Position numbers and translations under genes: made by a program
Part shown: piece after piece, positions 42,640 through 55,061 of the stretch
How positions within the stretch are numbered: the stretch's first letter is position 1
How the letters are laid out: each line of letters starts with the position of its first letter
The notes under the pieces: model-generated
What the model was told of the DNA's origin: nothing
Database searches by the model: none
What the model saw: the letters and a program-made list of their open reading frames with translations, nothing else
Assembly (NCBI GenBank): GCA_020740775.1
Contig: JAHEWK010000024.1
Location: 186,001 to 250,000 of the forward strand
Direction: 5' to 3'
DNA: 64,000 nt
DNA from: Ilyonectria destructans
Taxonomy: Eukaryota > Ascomycota > Sordariomycetes > Hypocreales > Nectriaceae

Positions 42640-43948
42640 CTATGAGTGTGAGCTGGACAACGCTTTTTGTCTCACTTGCAACTTAAACTGATTTGCGATC
42701 TGTTCTTTCGACCTGGGCGGCTTTTCACCCGAGATATCCAATCCACGTGTGTTGAGTGTTCCTCTCTCAGAAGCTGAACCTCGGGCTTTATTGTGCACCT
42801 GGAGCAAGAACTCTTTTCGAATGTCATCTGCGTTTGGCCTGGGCCTGTCGACGGGTTTCGCTGAAAGCGGCGAGAGGGTCGGAGATTGTATAAGTGACGC
42901 CCACACAGCCATTTTCATTTGATGTCGGATGTCGTCTTGAGTCTTCGTATTAACAGTGGTAGCGCTCTGAAATATTTGGCTGTGGTGCGTGGCGAACGCT
43001 GTGAATTGGTAGGGGAGCGCCTCTTGACTCAGTGGCGAGCTCATGGGTTGCTCGTTGCTTGGCTGATCACCATCACTCGCAACCTGATACGAGGCAGTTT
43101 TCTCATCTTGACTATTTCCTAGTCAGAAACCTTGTCGGTTTGCATAGTTGCGCAACGCCTACCTTTCGTCCAATCGAACTGATTCATTTTGAGACATCTC
43201 CCAATTTGCGTCCGATGCCAGTGTGTTATCCGAATAGTATCCGCTATCTCTGGGAGTAAGTGTGTTTTTATCCCAAGTGGTGGGTGCGGGACTGTCGGGA
43301 GGGTGCAGTTGATTTGTCGTTTCTTTTTTGAAGTTGGCATTGAGCTCGGATAACTGTCGAATTATTAAAGAGCCCTGCTCAGAAAGCTGTATTTTCAAAA
43401 AAGCCATGTCTTCATGAATCATATGTGTGTCTCGTCTGATTTCGCCGCTTGCTAGACTTAAAACTTTAGTCTGCGCAGCTACGTCCCTGATCACAGAGCT
43501 GTGCGTTTTGTCAGCTTGTTTTTCTGGTAAGGGTAATTGTACCTTACCCAGTCGTCTTTTGTAAGAGCAGACCCAAGTGTTTTATATCGTGGTCTAGACT
43601 TTGCCTGAGCGATTGCAATCTTGTTTTACCGTACAAGGCCCAGGAAGCAGAACCATAAACGGAATCGTGATTGTCGACGAGATCGTGGATGCCTTCTAGC
43701 GTCTTGAGGCATTGCTTGACAAGGATATGTAAAAGCTCCCTTTCTCCCTCCGAGGATAGATCCTGGAATTCGAAATCATCCGTAATGGCCTTCAGGATCA
43801 ATTCGAGTTGCGCCAGCTGGTGGGTTACATATTCGAGCTCTCTCCTTGCACCAAATGCCGTGTCCAGTATAGAGACAATGGAACACGATATTCTGGTGAT
43901 ATAGTCAATGAGCGAAGCGCACCCCGTGACGACGGCAAAGGCCTCCAT
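42640..43948 (-). CDS. Helo-like N-terminal domain protein without NTPase (402 aa)
   Basis: Three exons (43948-43548, 43498-43163, 43111-42640) with introns of 49 and 51 bp join in phase. The start MEAFAVVTGCASLIDYITRI is the usual beginning of the helical domain that heads many fungal STAND (NLR-like) and ankyrin proteins; an ATG 13 codons upstream (43987) is less likely. A helical middle (IHDLVDNHDSVYGSA, RQSLDHDIKHLGLLLQK) follows, then a disordered Ser/Thr region with SGYYSDNTLASD. Two similar C-terminal motifs end it (RKEFLLQVHNKARGS and ANQFKLQVRQKALSS). No NACHT, NB-ARC or repeat sensor follows, so it is either a stand-alone signalling domain or a truncated NLR relative. Confidence 0.65.
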
Positions 43949-44996
43949 GGTCACAAGGCTTTGAGGGCCATGAACTGGAAAGGGCATGCACTGTCTTCAT
44001 AAATGATGCCAACTCCCGAGCATGGAAGCCCATGGAAGAATTGGCGAGGCTCCCGGCATCCTGCATGTGTTGTGTGGCTTCGTCTTGGGAAAATGCCTTG
44101 TTGAGGGAACCAATGGGACTTGCAGCCGGTGATAAAACACGTATATCTGCATAGCCAAGCCACCAATGGACGTGGCCGGGTTGACGGATTTTGTTTGTGT
44201 TGAAATCAGGCCGAGGTCTAGACGCAGCGGCGTTCGAGTCTGTCCGTGCGAGCGATACCAGGCTTGAGAGATGCACAATCATGTGCAAGAGTCTACGCAG
44301 TACAGTTTGGGCCAAGACAAGTGGCGGAAAGACGACTCGCATTTCTCGCAAGTAGATCCTCCACGGGCGGTTTGGACAGCCATCAAAGTAATTTCAAGAG
44401 GTGGAGCGCCTAATGTTCGCCCGCCGTAGCCCCGAGTCTCCATTGCCTGCGAAACGGTTAGGGAGGGCACGTGGCAGTGACTTGTTGGCTGGCCTAAGCC
44501 AATGTTGCTTTTTGCGCCGCCCGATCCATGCAGATAAGGGCCTCGATTGTCCCGACTTGTGCAGCTTCGGCATATGGGCTACGACATTTTGCAGATCGGG
44601 CTGTGAGGGCCGATGCGCTATTGGTGTAGCGCTGGTAGTTGGCCATTGGCTAGATAGCGGCCTAGTGAGCTGTTGGCTAGGCTTCGCTACTCTTTGGCGG
44701 GGTTCGAATGGGCTGAAACCGAAGAGGGCTACGAGTCTCCATTGCAAAGTCAGGATGTAGGCCTTTGGGTTAAATCCCCACAGCTTTCGCACACCGAAGA
44801 CTCGGTCAGCCCTTCTTCTCTTTCTTCGGGCCACTGGTCGTATGATGGGTTTTCTGGGATCTGGCAGGGCGTTGCTGGTTCCACGTCCTGGTATTGCCGC
44901 AATCTTTCTAGACACTCGTTGGATAAACTCGTTCTACAATGTCTCGTACCATTGGATCGAAAACCCAAGTCGCGTGCTGGTTTTGCCAAACTTGAG
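43949..44996. other. Intergenic, unclear coding
   Basis: An open plus-strand frame continues upstream of the C2H2-like gene to about 44673 but has no ATG and no recognisable domain. It may be part of an additional exon. Minus-strand frames overlap the Helo-like gene start and have no features. Confidence 0.35.
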
Positions 44997-45392
44997 ATGC
45001 CGATACTGAAAAATGTCAAGGCGGACATGGATGGCACGTTCCACTGCATGGTGACAGGCTGTCCCAAACGGTTTAAATATCTGTCGGATCTAAAGTAAGG
45101 GTTTGCTATGTTTCGATAATAGCCTAGTTAGCTAGCTGATGGGCGATCCAGGAGACATCTGAAGTACGACTTCCTACCGGTGTTCTGCTCCAGCATGCAT
45201 GGGGAACTGTCGCGCGATCATCGAAGCACGTGTTCAGCAGATACGCGGCAACATCAAAGGATATATAACAAGGGCGAGCCAACTACTGCTACGTACAAAG
45301 ACTGCGGTGGAAAAATGTCCAAATCGAACAATCTCAGTAGGTACCACATGACTGCATGTCGTGGCCGCAACGATGGTTTCATTTCAAGTTAG
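44997..45392 (+). CDS. Possible small C2H2-like zinc-finger protein or relic
   Basis: Exon 1 (ATG 44997 to 45094) and exon 2 (45152-45392) are joined by a 57-bp intron (GTAAGG, CTGAT, CCAG) in phase 2, giving 112 residues. FHCMVTGCPKRFKYLSDLKRH looks like a C2H2 finger (C-x4-C, Phe, Leu, His) whose last His is absent. A second degenerate block is YKDCGGKMSKSNNLSRYHMT. The frame is open upstream to 44673. It could be the tail of a decayed zinc-finger gene; the spliced fit across the finger is the main support. Confidence 0.4.
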
Positions 45393-46381
45393 GATTACTC
45401 GCGAGTTGTTATTTTCTTTTTGCCATGCTTTTAACTTCGAAATACACTCATTCATTTGGGTCGTCGAGTGCCGATCAAACACAAGCGACATTTAGCTTAG
45501 CCCCAATTCTCAGAGCTAACATTCAGTCATTGCGATATCTTAACTCGGATGATCGACATTGATATGACTAAAAGCGCCGTCGAACTGTTAGGATTGAAAA
45601 GGGCGGTAGGTGACGCGGCTAATCTAGCTTTTTCATCCTAGAAAGCAGTATAAAAGACATCTATAAGGCTATGGGACTATCCAAAGTTCCGGCGCCATGC
45701 AGTTGAATTGACCTCATCAGCGGCACAAGCGTTCAGCGAGCACGGCCCCATCATGCGTGCGCGTCCTCTGATCAACAGCTTCACCCAAAGCTGTACCGTC
45801 CAACTCCGCGCAGTAGTCGATGGCTCCGCGGGTCTCGAAGAAGGGCGGCCGCTGACTAGATGGTTACACGAGGGGCTGGTTGCGACAAGTCGATGGGGTT
45901 TACGACGGGGACGGAACACGGTGCTGCTCGAGGGCTCTTCATAACCGTCAATATCGCGTGCACTTTACAGTATCGCGCTGCTTCTGGTGGGCTATGGCTA
46001 GGAAGCCTTTCTGTCTACGTAAGAGGACTCTCCCACCGCTGTCAGATTGAGCACCACGAAATGATAAGAGTAGAAAGCTTGAGACAACCTGCAGGCAAAG
46101 CATATTGATGTGGGAGATCCGATGCCAGCGCAATATCCACGACTTCTGTAGGTTTTTATGCTCTATCAAGTTGCTCTCTAGGCCTTGTAATCATAGTTCC
46201 GGGTTAGTTACTTAACAGTGGCAGGGTTCTCATAAGGAGCACACATTGCGCCGCCATAGTTTAGTATACAAAGAGTGCATAAAGGAAACCTGGAACTATG
46301 ATTTGAAGCTCTTGATATCTTTACATGTGAAAATACACTATCATACACCACCATTATCACATAACTCATGCAGTTAAAAGC
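45393..46381. other. Intergenic, no gene seen
   Basis: No supported gene. It contains copy 2 of the 85-bp dispersed repeat. Confidence 0.5.
46104..46188 (+). repeat. Dispersed 85-bp repeat, copy 2
   Basis: See 41719-41803: same orientation, ungapped, eight differences of which seven are transitions. Confidence 0.8.
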
Positions 46382-47062
46382 CTACACATGCACTTCCATA
46401 TCTGTTAGCTCAAAATATTCTTGCTCCTTTTCCGTAAACAGATAGTAAATTCTGAGTACATCTACGACGTTGGTGAGAAGAACCATGATTCTAGAATATA
46501 TCATATCAGCATACAATTTTCGAGGTGGAGTTTGAAGAACATACCCAGCTATGACTGCAATTGCACACAATATAACAAGCGTAATGCCCTCCTGCTGATG
46601 CGCTCGCACGCCTGTGATTCCCGCAAACGCGAAATCGGCGCCGGTGGTGAAAGTGCAGTTGAAAAGAGTAAAAATAACAAGCCCGAGTTTGCTCTTGAAG
46701 CGGCGGATCTCGATCGTGGCTTGGTCGGGGACCACTTGGGTTGCCTCGTCGGTGGCCTCGTCGGTAGACTCGTCGATAGCCTTATCGGTAGTGGCGGTGG
46801 TGCGCTCTCTAAGTTGCGAATAAATTGCCAAGTAAATGCCATTGACAGCCGTGGCAAATATTCCCTGCATCGCCTGTCAGTTCGAGTTCGTTGCACAAAT
46901 GTTGCTTGGACTCACCATTAGAATAGCAACGCCACTTAAGACCACGACATCATATTCAATTCCGATGGCAATACCAGCGCATCCGGCCACGAAAAAAGCG
47001 GAATGGGACAGAATACACACGAGGTGCACGGCGTACCAGGTAAAGGGGCTTCTGAAGTCCAT
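46382..47062 (-). CDS. Small multi-pass membrane protein (191 aa)
   Basis: Exons 47062-46916, 46864-46545 and 46490-46382 join in phase (introns of 51 and 54 bp with GTGAGT and GTATGT donors). Helices appear in the N-terminal 60 residues (VHLVCILSHSAFFVAG, and VVVLSGVAILM then GIFATAVNGIYLAI), after an acidic Thr/Asp/Glu loop (residues about 70-95), and in the last third (ITLVILCAIAVIAGIMVLL). The 54-bp second intron is in frame, so a retained form would add 18 residues. No family function was recognised; it resembles uncharacterised fungal multi-pass proteins. Confidence 0.6.
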
Positions 47063-48058
47063 GGTGGGGAGTAACGGATGCAACTCTTGGTAAGGATGTC
47101 GAGATGGCTCAGATATTGATCAAGATTAAAGCTTGGCATGGTCCTTCTAGGCCCGGTAATAAGTATTCTACACAGCGACGCAAGTGCACTAGTCACAATT
47201 TTGCAATGAGGCTTGTACCGCTCCAGGCACCCCGATTTCTGCCTACAGATACGAAGGAATGCAGCATTTACAGGGTTGTCTCGGCCGAGTGGATGGATCG
47301 TGTTGTGGGATTGGTGGAGGTGGAGTAACAAAACCTGGCCAACGCACTCGAATCAGCCTACTGAAGCCGCAGCAGGGCTATGTCACTGCATTAGTTGTTG
47401 GGCGCCTAAACAGGGCGTACGCCACGGCTCTAGATTTCATCACCATTGCCAACGGCTGTAGCCGAATTGCGATCCGTCTCAATCGATCGGACTGGGACAA
47501 TGCAACCCACGTGGAAGGAAACTAACAATTTAAAGGCAGACTAGACTTTGACATCGGGCTCTTGCGCCATAATTTTGATGCTCAAGTGACCAGACTCCTT
47601 CTGCTGATTTGCAGCTCGACCAGTTAGCAAAGCAGTGCAGTCGGAGACGGACTTGAGGAGCATCACTTCATGAAAACGCAAGGCGACACTGCATTTAAAA
47701 TAGTCTCGTAAAAAGATAACTCAAAATAAAGGCGACAAATTCATTGACTCTGACTGATAGGAAATTAAATTAAGCTTCAAAATGCGTCCCTTCCCCTTAT
47801 TATCCCTATTAGGTCCCTGCTAGCAACCAGGTAGCCCAAACGTCCCAGACCGCCTGCCACACTAATTGCGTTGTTGTCGCTGCAGGCTGCACGCTACACA
47901 TGGCGACGGCTTGGCCCGACATGTTTTGCTGCGTAGAGGCAGGGCTTCTGGAGGACCCGACGTGGGCATTCATGACAGGGTCAAAGAAGTCGCTGCCTCA
48001 CTGCTGTGGACAAGGCTTAGGAACTAGATGTGGAAATCCGCGCGGATCTGAGTTCGCC
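47063..48058. other. Intergenic, no gene seen
   Basis: Upstream flank of the multi-pass membrane gene and downstream flank of the next gene, both on the minus strand. No conserved feature. Confidence 0.5.
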
Positions 48059-50804
48059 CTAGCCCTCAGCTGGAATTCGGCTTGCTGGGGTCGACGGCCG
48101 TTGACTTGTGTGTTCTGGCGTCGTATACATCGACATGGCACTCGTGATTCCATCTATGGGGAAAGGTGGTGGCCATCCATCGCCAAACACCTCCTGTGCC
48201 GTGGACATGACAGCCTGCGCTGCAATTGCCGCCAGGTCCTCATCCTCGGGCAACCTCGGCGATATGAAACTGTGCTGGGGCTGCTCAACGCTCCCCTGAG
48301 GCGCTGGTTGACTCGATTGACCGGCAGTTCCAAGAGTCCCTGCTCGTTGTCCTTCAACGCCTGTCGCGAGCTGCGGAAGCTGTTGCAGCGCCTTTCTGAC
48401 AAGATTTTGATTCTGGGTGTTAGAGAGACTTCCTGTATCTTGGCCGATGTCTTCTTGCCGGATGGGGTTGTGGCTGAAGCCTGGGTCGTTGTCGCCGTTC
48501 CTTTTTTCGCTGTGGGAGCTGTGCTCTGGTTGCTCCTGGTGGTCTCTGCCTTGACTGTCACTGTTGGCGCTATCCTCGCTGTCCTTGCCTTGTTTACCAA
48601 TCGTAGCATTCTCACCGTTGTTGTCGCTGGTACTCTTGTTGCGAGCAGGCCCCTCCTCGGAATTTTCTTGCTTCACAACGCTGTCAGTGTCCGGATCATC
48701 ACTATCGCTATCATCCGAAATGACGATGTATTGCGCTGGAGAAGCGTGCGGGTCGGACGTGAGGCGGGAATCTTTGTTCTGGAGAAATTCGGCCACGGCT
48801 TTCTGGTGGACAATGTTGGTGTTATCGGGGTCAAAGGTTGTGAAACTTGAGACTGGAACCCAGCCAACATCGCTCTGCACGGGAAACCGCCGACCGTCAA
48901 AGTAGATGACAGGGTACTGTCTCTGGTTGACCAACGGGCCGCCATCTTCATAGCCTTTAGCCCAGCCCCGTGGGTATGGGTCTAGTTTCCTGTCGAAGAG
49001 ATAGCATGGAGGAGTGAGGCGCAACAGGGGCTCCTTCCATTTGAAATGGCCAAAACTTGCCCATGGAAGAACGAGAACTGGATAGATAAACCTCATTCTT
49101 GGGTAACGAGCAGCATAGATCTCGCCTACGACAGGGCTGAGAACACATTCAGGGATGGACGTGCCGGGGCTCTCTTGGGACCCAGTTTGCTCGCCATGGT
49201 CCTGAAGCGATCTGTCATTCTCGGCCCCATTTCCAGGATGCCGCCGGATTCGCCTGTTTGGAACTCTGCTCCTCGGCGGAAATCCAAGCTGTTTACTGAA
49301 GGCGTCTCTTGCTACATCGTTGTTCTTCTCGGCCAAAGCCGTGTTGCAATTGAGGACACGAGTGCCAAGCGTTCTCACTGCCAGGGAGTGCTCTTTCGTC
49401 AGCCCGTGCCCATGACCAGCGAGATGCTTAGCAGCGCCAAGGATGGGATTCTTGACAAAGTGTTTGCGGTGCTCTTTGCACTCTAGGATGTACCATTCTC
49501 CAGTTTTGGAAGGATGCTGTGCGATAAGGTACTTGACTTGGGCATTTCCGTCCTGGAAGACCTGGTCAAAATCGACAACTCTTGCTTCTGTCGGGGCGCT
49601 CGGCGCATCAACGTACCGTGGGCGTTTTTGTTGTTGTTGATCGATTGTTGTCACTGAAGGCCTTTTCCTAAACGTGTGGGGATTGACTGCGGGCCGGTCT
49701 GATGGCATTTGATGGTTGCTCGAGCTCCTAGCTGGCGATGGGTCGTCATGGCTGCCTTCACATTGGCTGGGAGGGTTGGCCGCCTGGCCTTCCCTGGCTG
49801 AAACCTGCGAGGTGGTGGCCAAGTTGAGTTCATGTGCCCCTTTGGCCTGCTGTGATGACTCGTCTTGTGCGATATTTGTCTCTGAAGCTGGATTCGACGT
49901 TGGGGTTGAGTTTATTTCTGGAACTATATTCGTCTCTGAGGAGGGATTTGTCTCCGAGGTTATATTCGTCTCTGTAGCCGAGTTCATCTGTGGGGCTGGA
50001 TTCGTTTGTGAAGCAAGGTCCTCTTCCAGAGCTGAATTTGTCTCTGAAGCCGGCTTAATCTGTGAAGTGGCATTTGTCTCTGGGGCTGGACTCGTCCGTT
50101 GAGCTGGATTCTCCTCTGGATTTAGGTTTTCATGTGAAATAGGAACTTCGGCCTCCCTTGACGATGGATTCTGTTCTGGAGTTTTGCCCTCCGTTATAGG
50201 ATCCTCTGGAGCAGGATTCGGTTCTGGGCTTGGATTCGCGTCTGCAGCTATATGTGCCTCGGGTATTATGTGCTCGCCTGAACCTGGATTCGCCTCCGGA
50301 TCCGTATGCAGGTCTGGTGCTGTGTCGAGTTCCCCTTCAACCGTATCTGTATGCGGATCTAGTGCTGTGTCGGGTTCCTCTCCAGCCGTATCCGTCTCGG
50401 CCGTTGACTCCTGGGGAATCAGAGCCAGCCGCAACCTATCTTGAACCCAAGAGTCAGAGAGAGTGTCCCCAAAGGCGTCAAAGATGGCATAGGCAAAGCT
50501 CTTGTGGGCTGCGTCCAGTCGTTCCTGATAGTCTTGTTCCATGGCTGTCACCGACTGCGTATATTGGATCTCGAGCGCCACCAAGCTGAATAAGCGTGTC
50601 GGAGCGTCTTTGGTAGCTGTCGGGTTGAAGCGCACGCTGTCCGAATTGCTGAAGCTCGTGGTCGAAGCGGCCTCGGATGGCCTGGTAGTTTTGCTGGTAT
50701 ACATCCTGGGGGGATCTGATCTGGCGGACGTCGTTGGTCCATCGTCCGACGCAATCCCAGAGCGCAGCCACCTTCGCATTGACTGTGACGACGACTTGGC
50801 TCAT
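48059..50804 (-). CDS. Large low-complexity nuclear-type protein, apparent +1 frameshift
   Basis: The coding signal starts at ATG 50804 (MSQVVVTVNAKVAALWDCVG, then a heptad-like NYQAIRGRFDHELQQFGQRA) and must change frame near 50578-50585 to continue as VALEIQYTQSVTAMEQDYQE to the stop at 48059. At that place the minus strand reads CAGCTTGGTGGCGC; one G too many breaks the frame. No intron fits. The corrected protein would be about 910 residues: a coiled-coil N-terminus, an Asn/Pro/Glu/Thr-rich repeat region (degenerate SETNPA units, 49840-50400), a folded middle (KYLIAQHPSKTGEWYILECK, then a Cys/His-containing HRKHFVKNPILGAAKHL finger), and an acidic Ser-rich tail. The family is common in fungi and unnamed. 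The lesion may be real or an assembly error. Confidence 0.65.
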
Positions 50805-52796
50805 TGCGGGAACGTTTGCAAACAGTGCGGTGGTGGCGTTGAAGTTGTAGGAGGGGAAAGGGAAAGGGAAAGAGGGGGGGAGAGAATGGAGGGTGGCCTT
50901 GGTGTTTTTGTTGTGTTGGTGCCAGCCTTGTTGGTAGGTTGTGTTGGTTATTGCTTTTGTCGAATCCTACGCCCTCCACACCAGAAGCTGTGTCAACCTA
51001 TTGGTTCCTGCGCAACCAATGGGAGACCTGGCTTGGGCATTCGGCAAAACGATCCATCAGTTGTGGCTTGGTCGGAGGTACTTGTCCCTTTCCTTTATCT
51101 TCTCTCTCATCATGAGTTGGTGATGCCGTGGTTGCAACCCTCCATTAGCAGGCTTGAAAATTAGACACAAGAACGTGCGTATGGAAGGCCATAATAAGCA
51201 ACTCGGTGGTAACATCCCAAAGCATCCTCTGCGTAGCCCCATACTTATCCAATACAGCACCAGCCTAGCCCTATGCCAGGCTCCATAGTTGCTGGAGCCC
51301 CTCCGGAAGCTGGGTTACAGCCAACCTTAACGGTGAGATACTGTGGCTAAAGAAAAGAAGCGTTCTTGGGATAACATTCGGCTGAACAGTACTCCGTAAG
51401 GCCAAGCGTAGTGCAGGGATGTATGTTGGTTGATGCATCAGATAAGGGGCCTGAGCGGGGACACAAACATACACCACCCCCTTCTAATTGTCTACCACCG
51501 CTAGTCCAAAGGTGGAAGGCAACAGTGCCCTGCAGAATTCGATTAACAATAAGAATTCAATTAATTTATTTAGAAATTCAACATTTAACACAGTAGCCAA
51601 CAGCTAGTACAGTATATAGCAGACACTGTAGTAGGTATTATAGCAAGCAGGGTGCTGTAGTAAGTGCTGTATTAGTGACTTGAATGTGGGGAATAAGCTC
51701 ATGCGATCTGGAGATGTTGAGATGGGCCGCCAATTGATGAATGGAATCATCGGTAAAAGTGCTAGCCTGGAGGTAAGTGTCTTCCACAGCGAAACGCGTG
51801 CATTCGACCTACAAGTCTTCCAAGAGATTTCTGCCACCAAAGATAAACTCCCTGCTGCCTGAAGCTGCAAAGGCAGAAAGGAATTGCAGGGCTCTTGGGG
51901 CGGAGCGCATGGGTTGTGGGGCCACGATTCATCCCAGTGTGTGTTGGTGTTGGTTCCAGGATCAACTGGAAGCGAGCAGCTGAACTAAACGGGCTCCTAA
52001 CACCCTGGGCAATCCATTTCGCTGAAGCCACCGGCCCACCAAGCTGTAGAATTGCAGCACGCCCGTGGCGGTGCGTGCCGTCTTACCGGATGCTGCCTTG
52101 ATGGATCCTCGCTGGGCATTGTCGTTCGACAAACAGAGCTGTTAGCAGCAGAGCGCGAAGTTGCCAAGAACTTGCCTGTCAGCAGATTAATAGCCTGTCG
52201 AGAGGTTTCCTTGAGAGTTTCTCTGCCGAGTGCTACTGTTTCTATTGCAGATTATGTGGCTTTTCCAACCTAAATCTACAATAAGAACTATTGCTGTTAG
52301 CTATTATTGGCGAACGTAAATCTTGGCCACGGCAGAGTCACAGCAGATGGAATGTGGCCGAACGACACTCAAAACTTGCAGTCTCGTCATTATTCATTCT
52401 CTTCAATAGATCTTCCCCACAAATTGCGCGACCCCATCCTACTACCATCGCATCGACATCTGACATTCTGGTCAACTGGCTCTATATCACACAGGATGAT
52501 AACCACAGCGCCGACTTTGAACAAGAAGCCCACAAGATGCACTGGTACTATGGCAACGCACATCTTACCAAGAAAGTACTATACGGGCTGACCACTTCGT
52601 TGGGTCGTAACAAAACAGATCGTAAGAAGCCCCTTTTACAAAGTGTACCATGTTAAGGCCTCTGTATTAATTATCTAACCTTGTTTAATATGTATTGCTA
52701 TATAAAGTAACAATGAAAAATGAGAAATGACTCAAAGTAAACTGTTATAACAAATAGCAGTTCTCATTCAATCCGTTTACCACCCCTCCTACACTC
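50805..52796. other. Gene-poor stretch, possible transposon debris
   Basis: No intact gene. A G/A-rich leader with TTGTTGG tracts lies next to the preceding gene's start. Around 51536-51690 the sequence is AT-rich with TAGTA/CAGTA motifs. Minus-strand translation near 51740-51650 (FTDDSIHQLAAHLNISRS) is transposase-like but too short to classify. The 3' flank of the next transporter occupies the right end. Confidence 0.35.
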
Positions 52797-54559
52797 CTAC
52801 TCAGCCTTGTTCTCCAAGTCCATCTCCTTCTTCGAAACATTTTGATCATGTTCTCCCGTGATGACATATAATTGCGCACCGTAACCAGTAGTTCGGTACT
52901 TTCGGAAGTTCCAGACAGAGACATCGTTCTGAAACAGCTCATCCAGTTCCTCAAGCCCTCGAAATCCAGTCTCCGGCAAGAAGAATAGAGCCCATGCCGC
53001 CGCACCAAGAGAGATTCCTCCATATAGAAATCCAATGCGTCCTTCAAGACCACCGTAGCCCTTGTCTTGAATGTAGGGACTGATGAATGAGATAAGAATG
53101 CTTACACAAAACCCGGCAAAGGTTCCCACAGCAATCGACTTTTCCCTAAGCTGCAAAGTTGGAACCTCGGCAGTGATAATCCAGACACTGAGACGGCATT
53201 AGTAGGGAAGAAATAAAATGCATACCCGGGTAAAGATACATACCAACTACTCCAGCCAATAGATGTGAAAATCTGCCAGATAAACATAGCTGCCAAAGCA
53301 CCCTGGAGAGCGCTTTTGTTAGACGCCAACCCGGAGCTGGTAATACCCGCTGTGGTACACATTGCGGCACACATAACAAGTGCAGAAATGATCATCATCC
53401 ATCGACGTCCGAATCGATCCGGTAGGTAGAAGGCGAAGGCGCTGGCGCCAACCATACATAATCCGATCAGAAGATTCATTTTGTACACATCTTGAAAGCC
53501 AACAGCCTGGAAGAAGACGATAGAATATTGTCCCATAAAAGCGCTACCTTGTGCTTGTTGCAGGCACTGGACGCCAATAACAATCAGGGTGCGACGGAGA
53601 TTGGTTTGCCTATTTTGGGTCAGCATGCGGTATAGGAAATGGAAGGATATCAGGCTTAAGGGTTAATGACTAACTTGAAACAATTGGCCCACGAGCCATG
53701 CAACTGGCTGTTATTTTCCTCTTCTGCTGCAGCGATCAGGTCAATCTCCTGATCAATCAGATGCTGATCAGTCTTGGGCCGAAGACGCTTCAACTCTGCT
53801 CTGGCCTCATCTAAGCGTCCCTTGCCAAGAAGCCAACGGGGGCTTTCAGGGATAAAAAAGGATCCAGCAAGAAAGATACAAGGCAATAATGCCTGCAGGA
53901 TGATGACAATGCGATAGGCCCACTGATCAGTTCGTTCATACAAGCCCCAGTTGCAAGTACCCACCAGAACGGCACCGACACCGATGGAGAATTGATAAAA
54001 GTTGACCAAGGTGCCACGGATTGAAATCGGGGACACTTCCGCGAGGTAGACCGGAACTGTATTGGCGAGTATCCCCAGCGCAATGGATGTAACCAATCTC
54101 CCAATTGTAAGCTGCCAGAAGGAGTGCATTGCAGCGCTCTGGACGATGATTCCGATTACAGCGGCCACGTATGACACTTGCAAGGCACGGATGCGACCGA
54201 GCCTTCTGCCCAAGATTCCTGAAAGCATGGAGCCAACAGCAAGTCCAGCAGTCGGCAGTCCACTTCCGGCAGATTTCCAGCTCGAAGGAATAGAGTAGGA
54301 ATCACTGCTTTCATGGTAGATGCCGAAATCTTTGGCGAACTGATCCATGCCCAGCACGCCGGACCAATAGCCAAAATCTTTATGATGTCAGCCAATAGCT
54401 CCCGGAGTTGATCGGAATTTGTACAAACCAATGCCAAAAGACACGCCGCCGAGCTAATAATTGTCAGCTTGAACACCAAAGAATGCAATGGCCATATCAT
54501 ACGGAGCAGAACACCGCGACCATGAAGCTCGGAAGCGTTAACTGCTCGAGGAAATGCAT
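52797..54559 (-). CDS. MFS sugar porter (513 aa)
   Basis: Five exons (54559-54503, 54453-54429, 54377-53675, 53609-53244, 53187-52797) join in phase; the second is a 25-bp micro-exon encoding LGGVSFGI. Sugar porter signatures are clear: GVLGMDQFAKDFG after helix 1, GRRLGRIRAL, VPVYLAEVSPISIRGTL, PESPRWLLGKGR, PDRFGRRWMM and PETGFRGLEELDELF. It should import a sugar or a related polyol or quinate-like compound across the plasma membrane; the substrate cannot be read from sequence. It lies next to an esterase gene on the same strand and a Zn2Cys6 regulator. Confidence 0.9.
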
Positions 54560-55061
54560 GGTGTCCGGTTCAGTCAAGAGACGGGATGCGAAATAGTTTA
54601 TGTGCAGATAGTTGGTGAGAGTGAACCGAGAATCTCTTTGATCAATGGTTCAGAGTTGAGAGGGACGAGAATGACGTGGGCAGCGAGGTGAGGACAGCTT
54701 TTAACCACAAAATGAAAATAGATAGGGTGTGTTCTTTCGGTCCAATATCAGAACCCCAGCCGGAGTTATCTTGGTGTTTCGCAGTGCTATCATCTACGGG
54801 TTGTTCCCCGCGTTCGTCGTGTCCCGATGCAGCCTACGTTATCTACGTTGGGAAGTAGGGCAGCGCCGGTTAAATTTTAAAGATGAGATCTTTGCTGTCT
54901 GTCGTCCATTAGTGTAGGGCTTCGAAGTGGTCGGCTCGGTCGGCTATTTCACCACACTCAGATTTGCAGGGAACATGATATCGACAATCATTTGATCTGC
55001 GGGGAAAGCAGAATAGTGGAACGTGTGGAGTACAATGGCGGTGGATATGATAAGCCGGAAA
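54560..55061. promoter_or_regulatory. Upstream region of the sugar porter gene
   Basis: Promoter region of the transporter, running up to the MITE at 55062. No operator was recognised. Confidence 0.4.

Noticed and set aside
51604..52273. Transposase-like or protein-like frames on both strands
   Set aside because: Only short suggestive stretches; no continuous domain could be assigned to a family.
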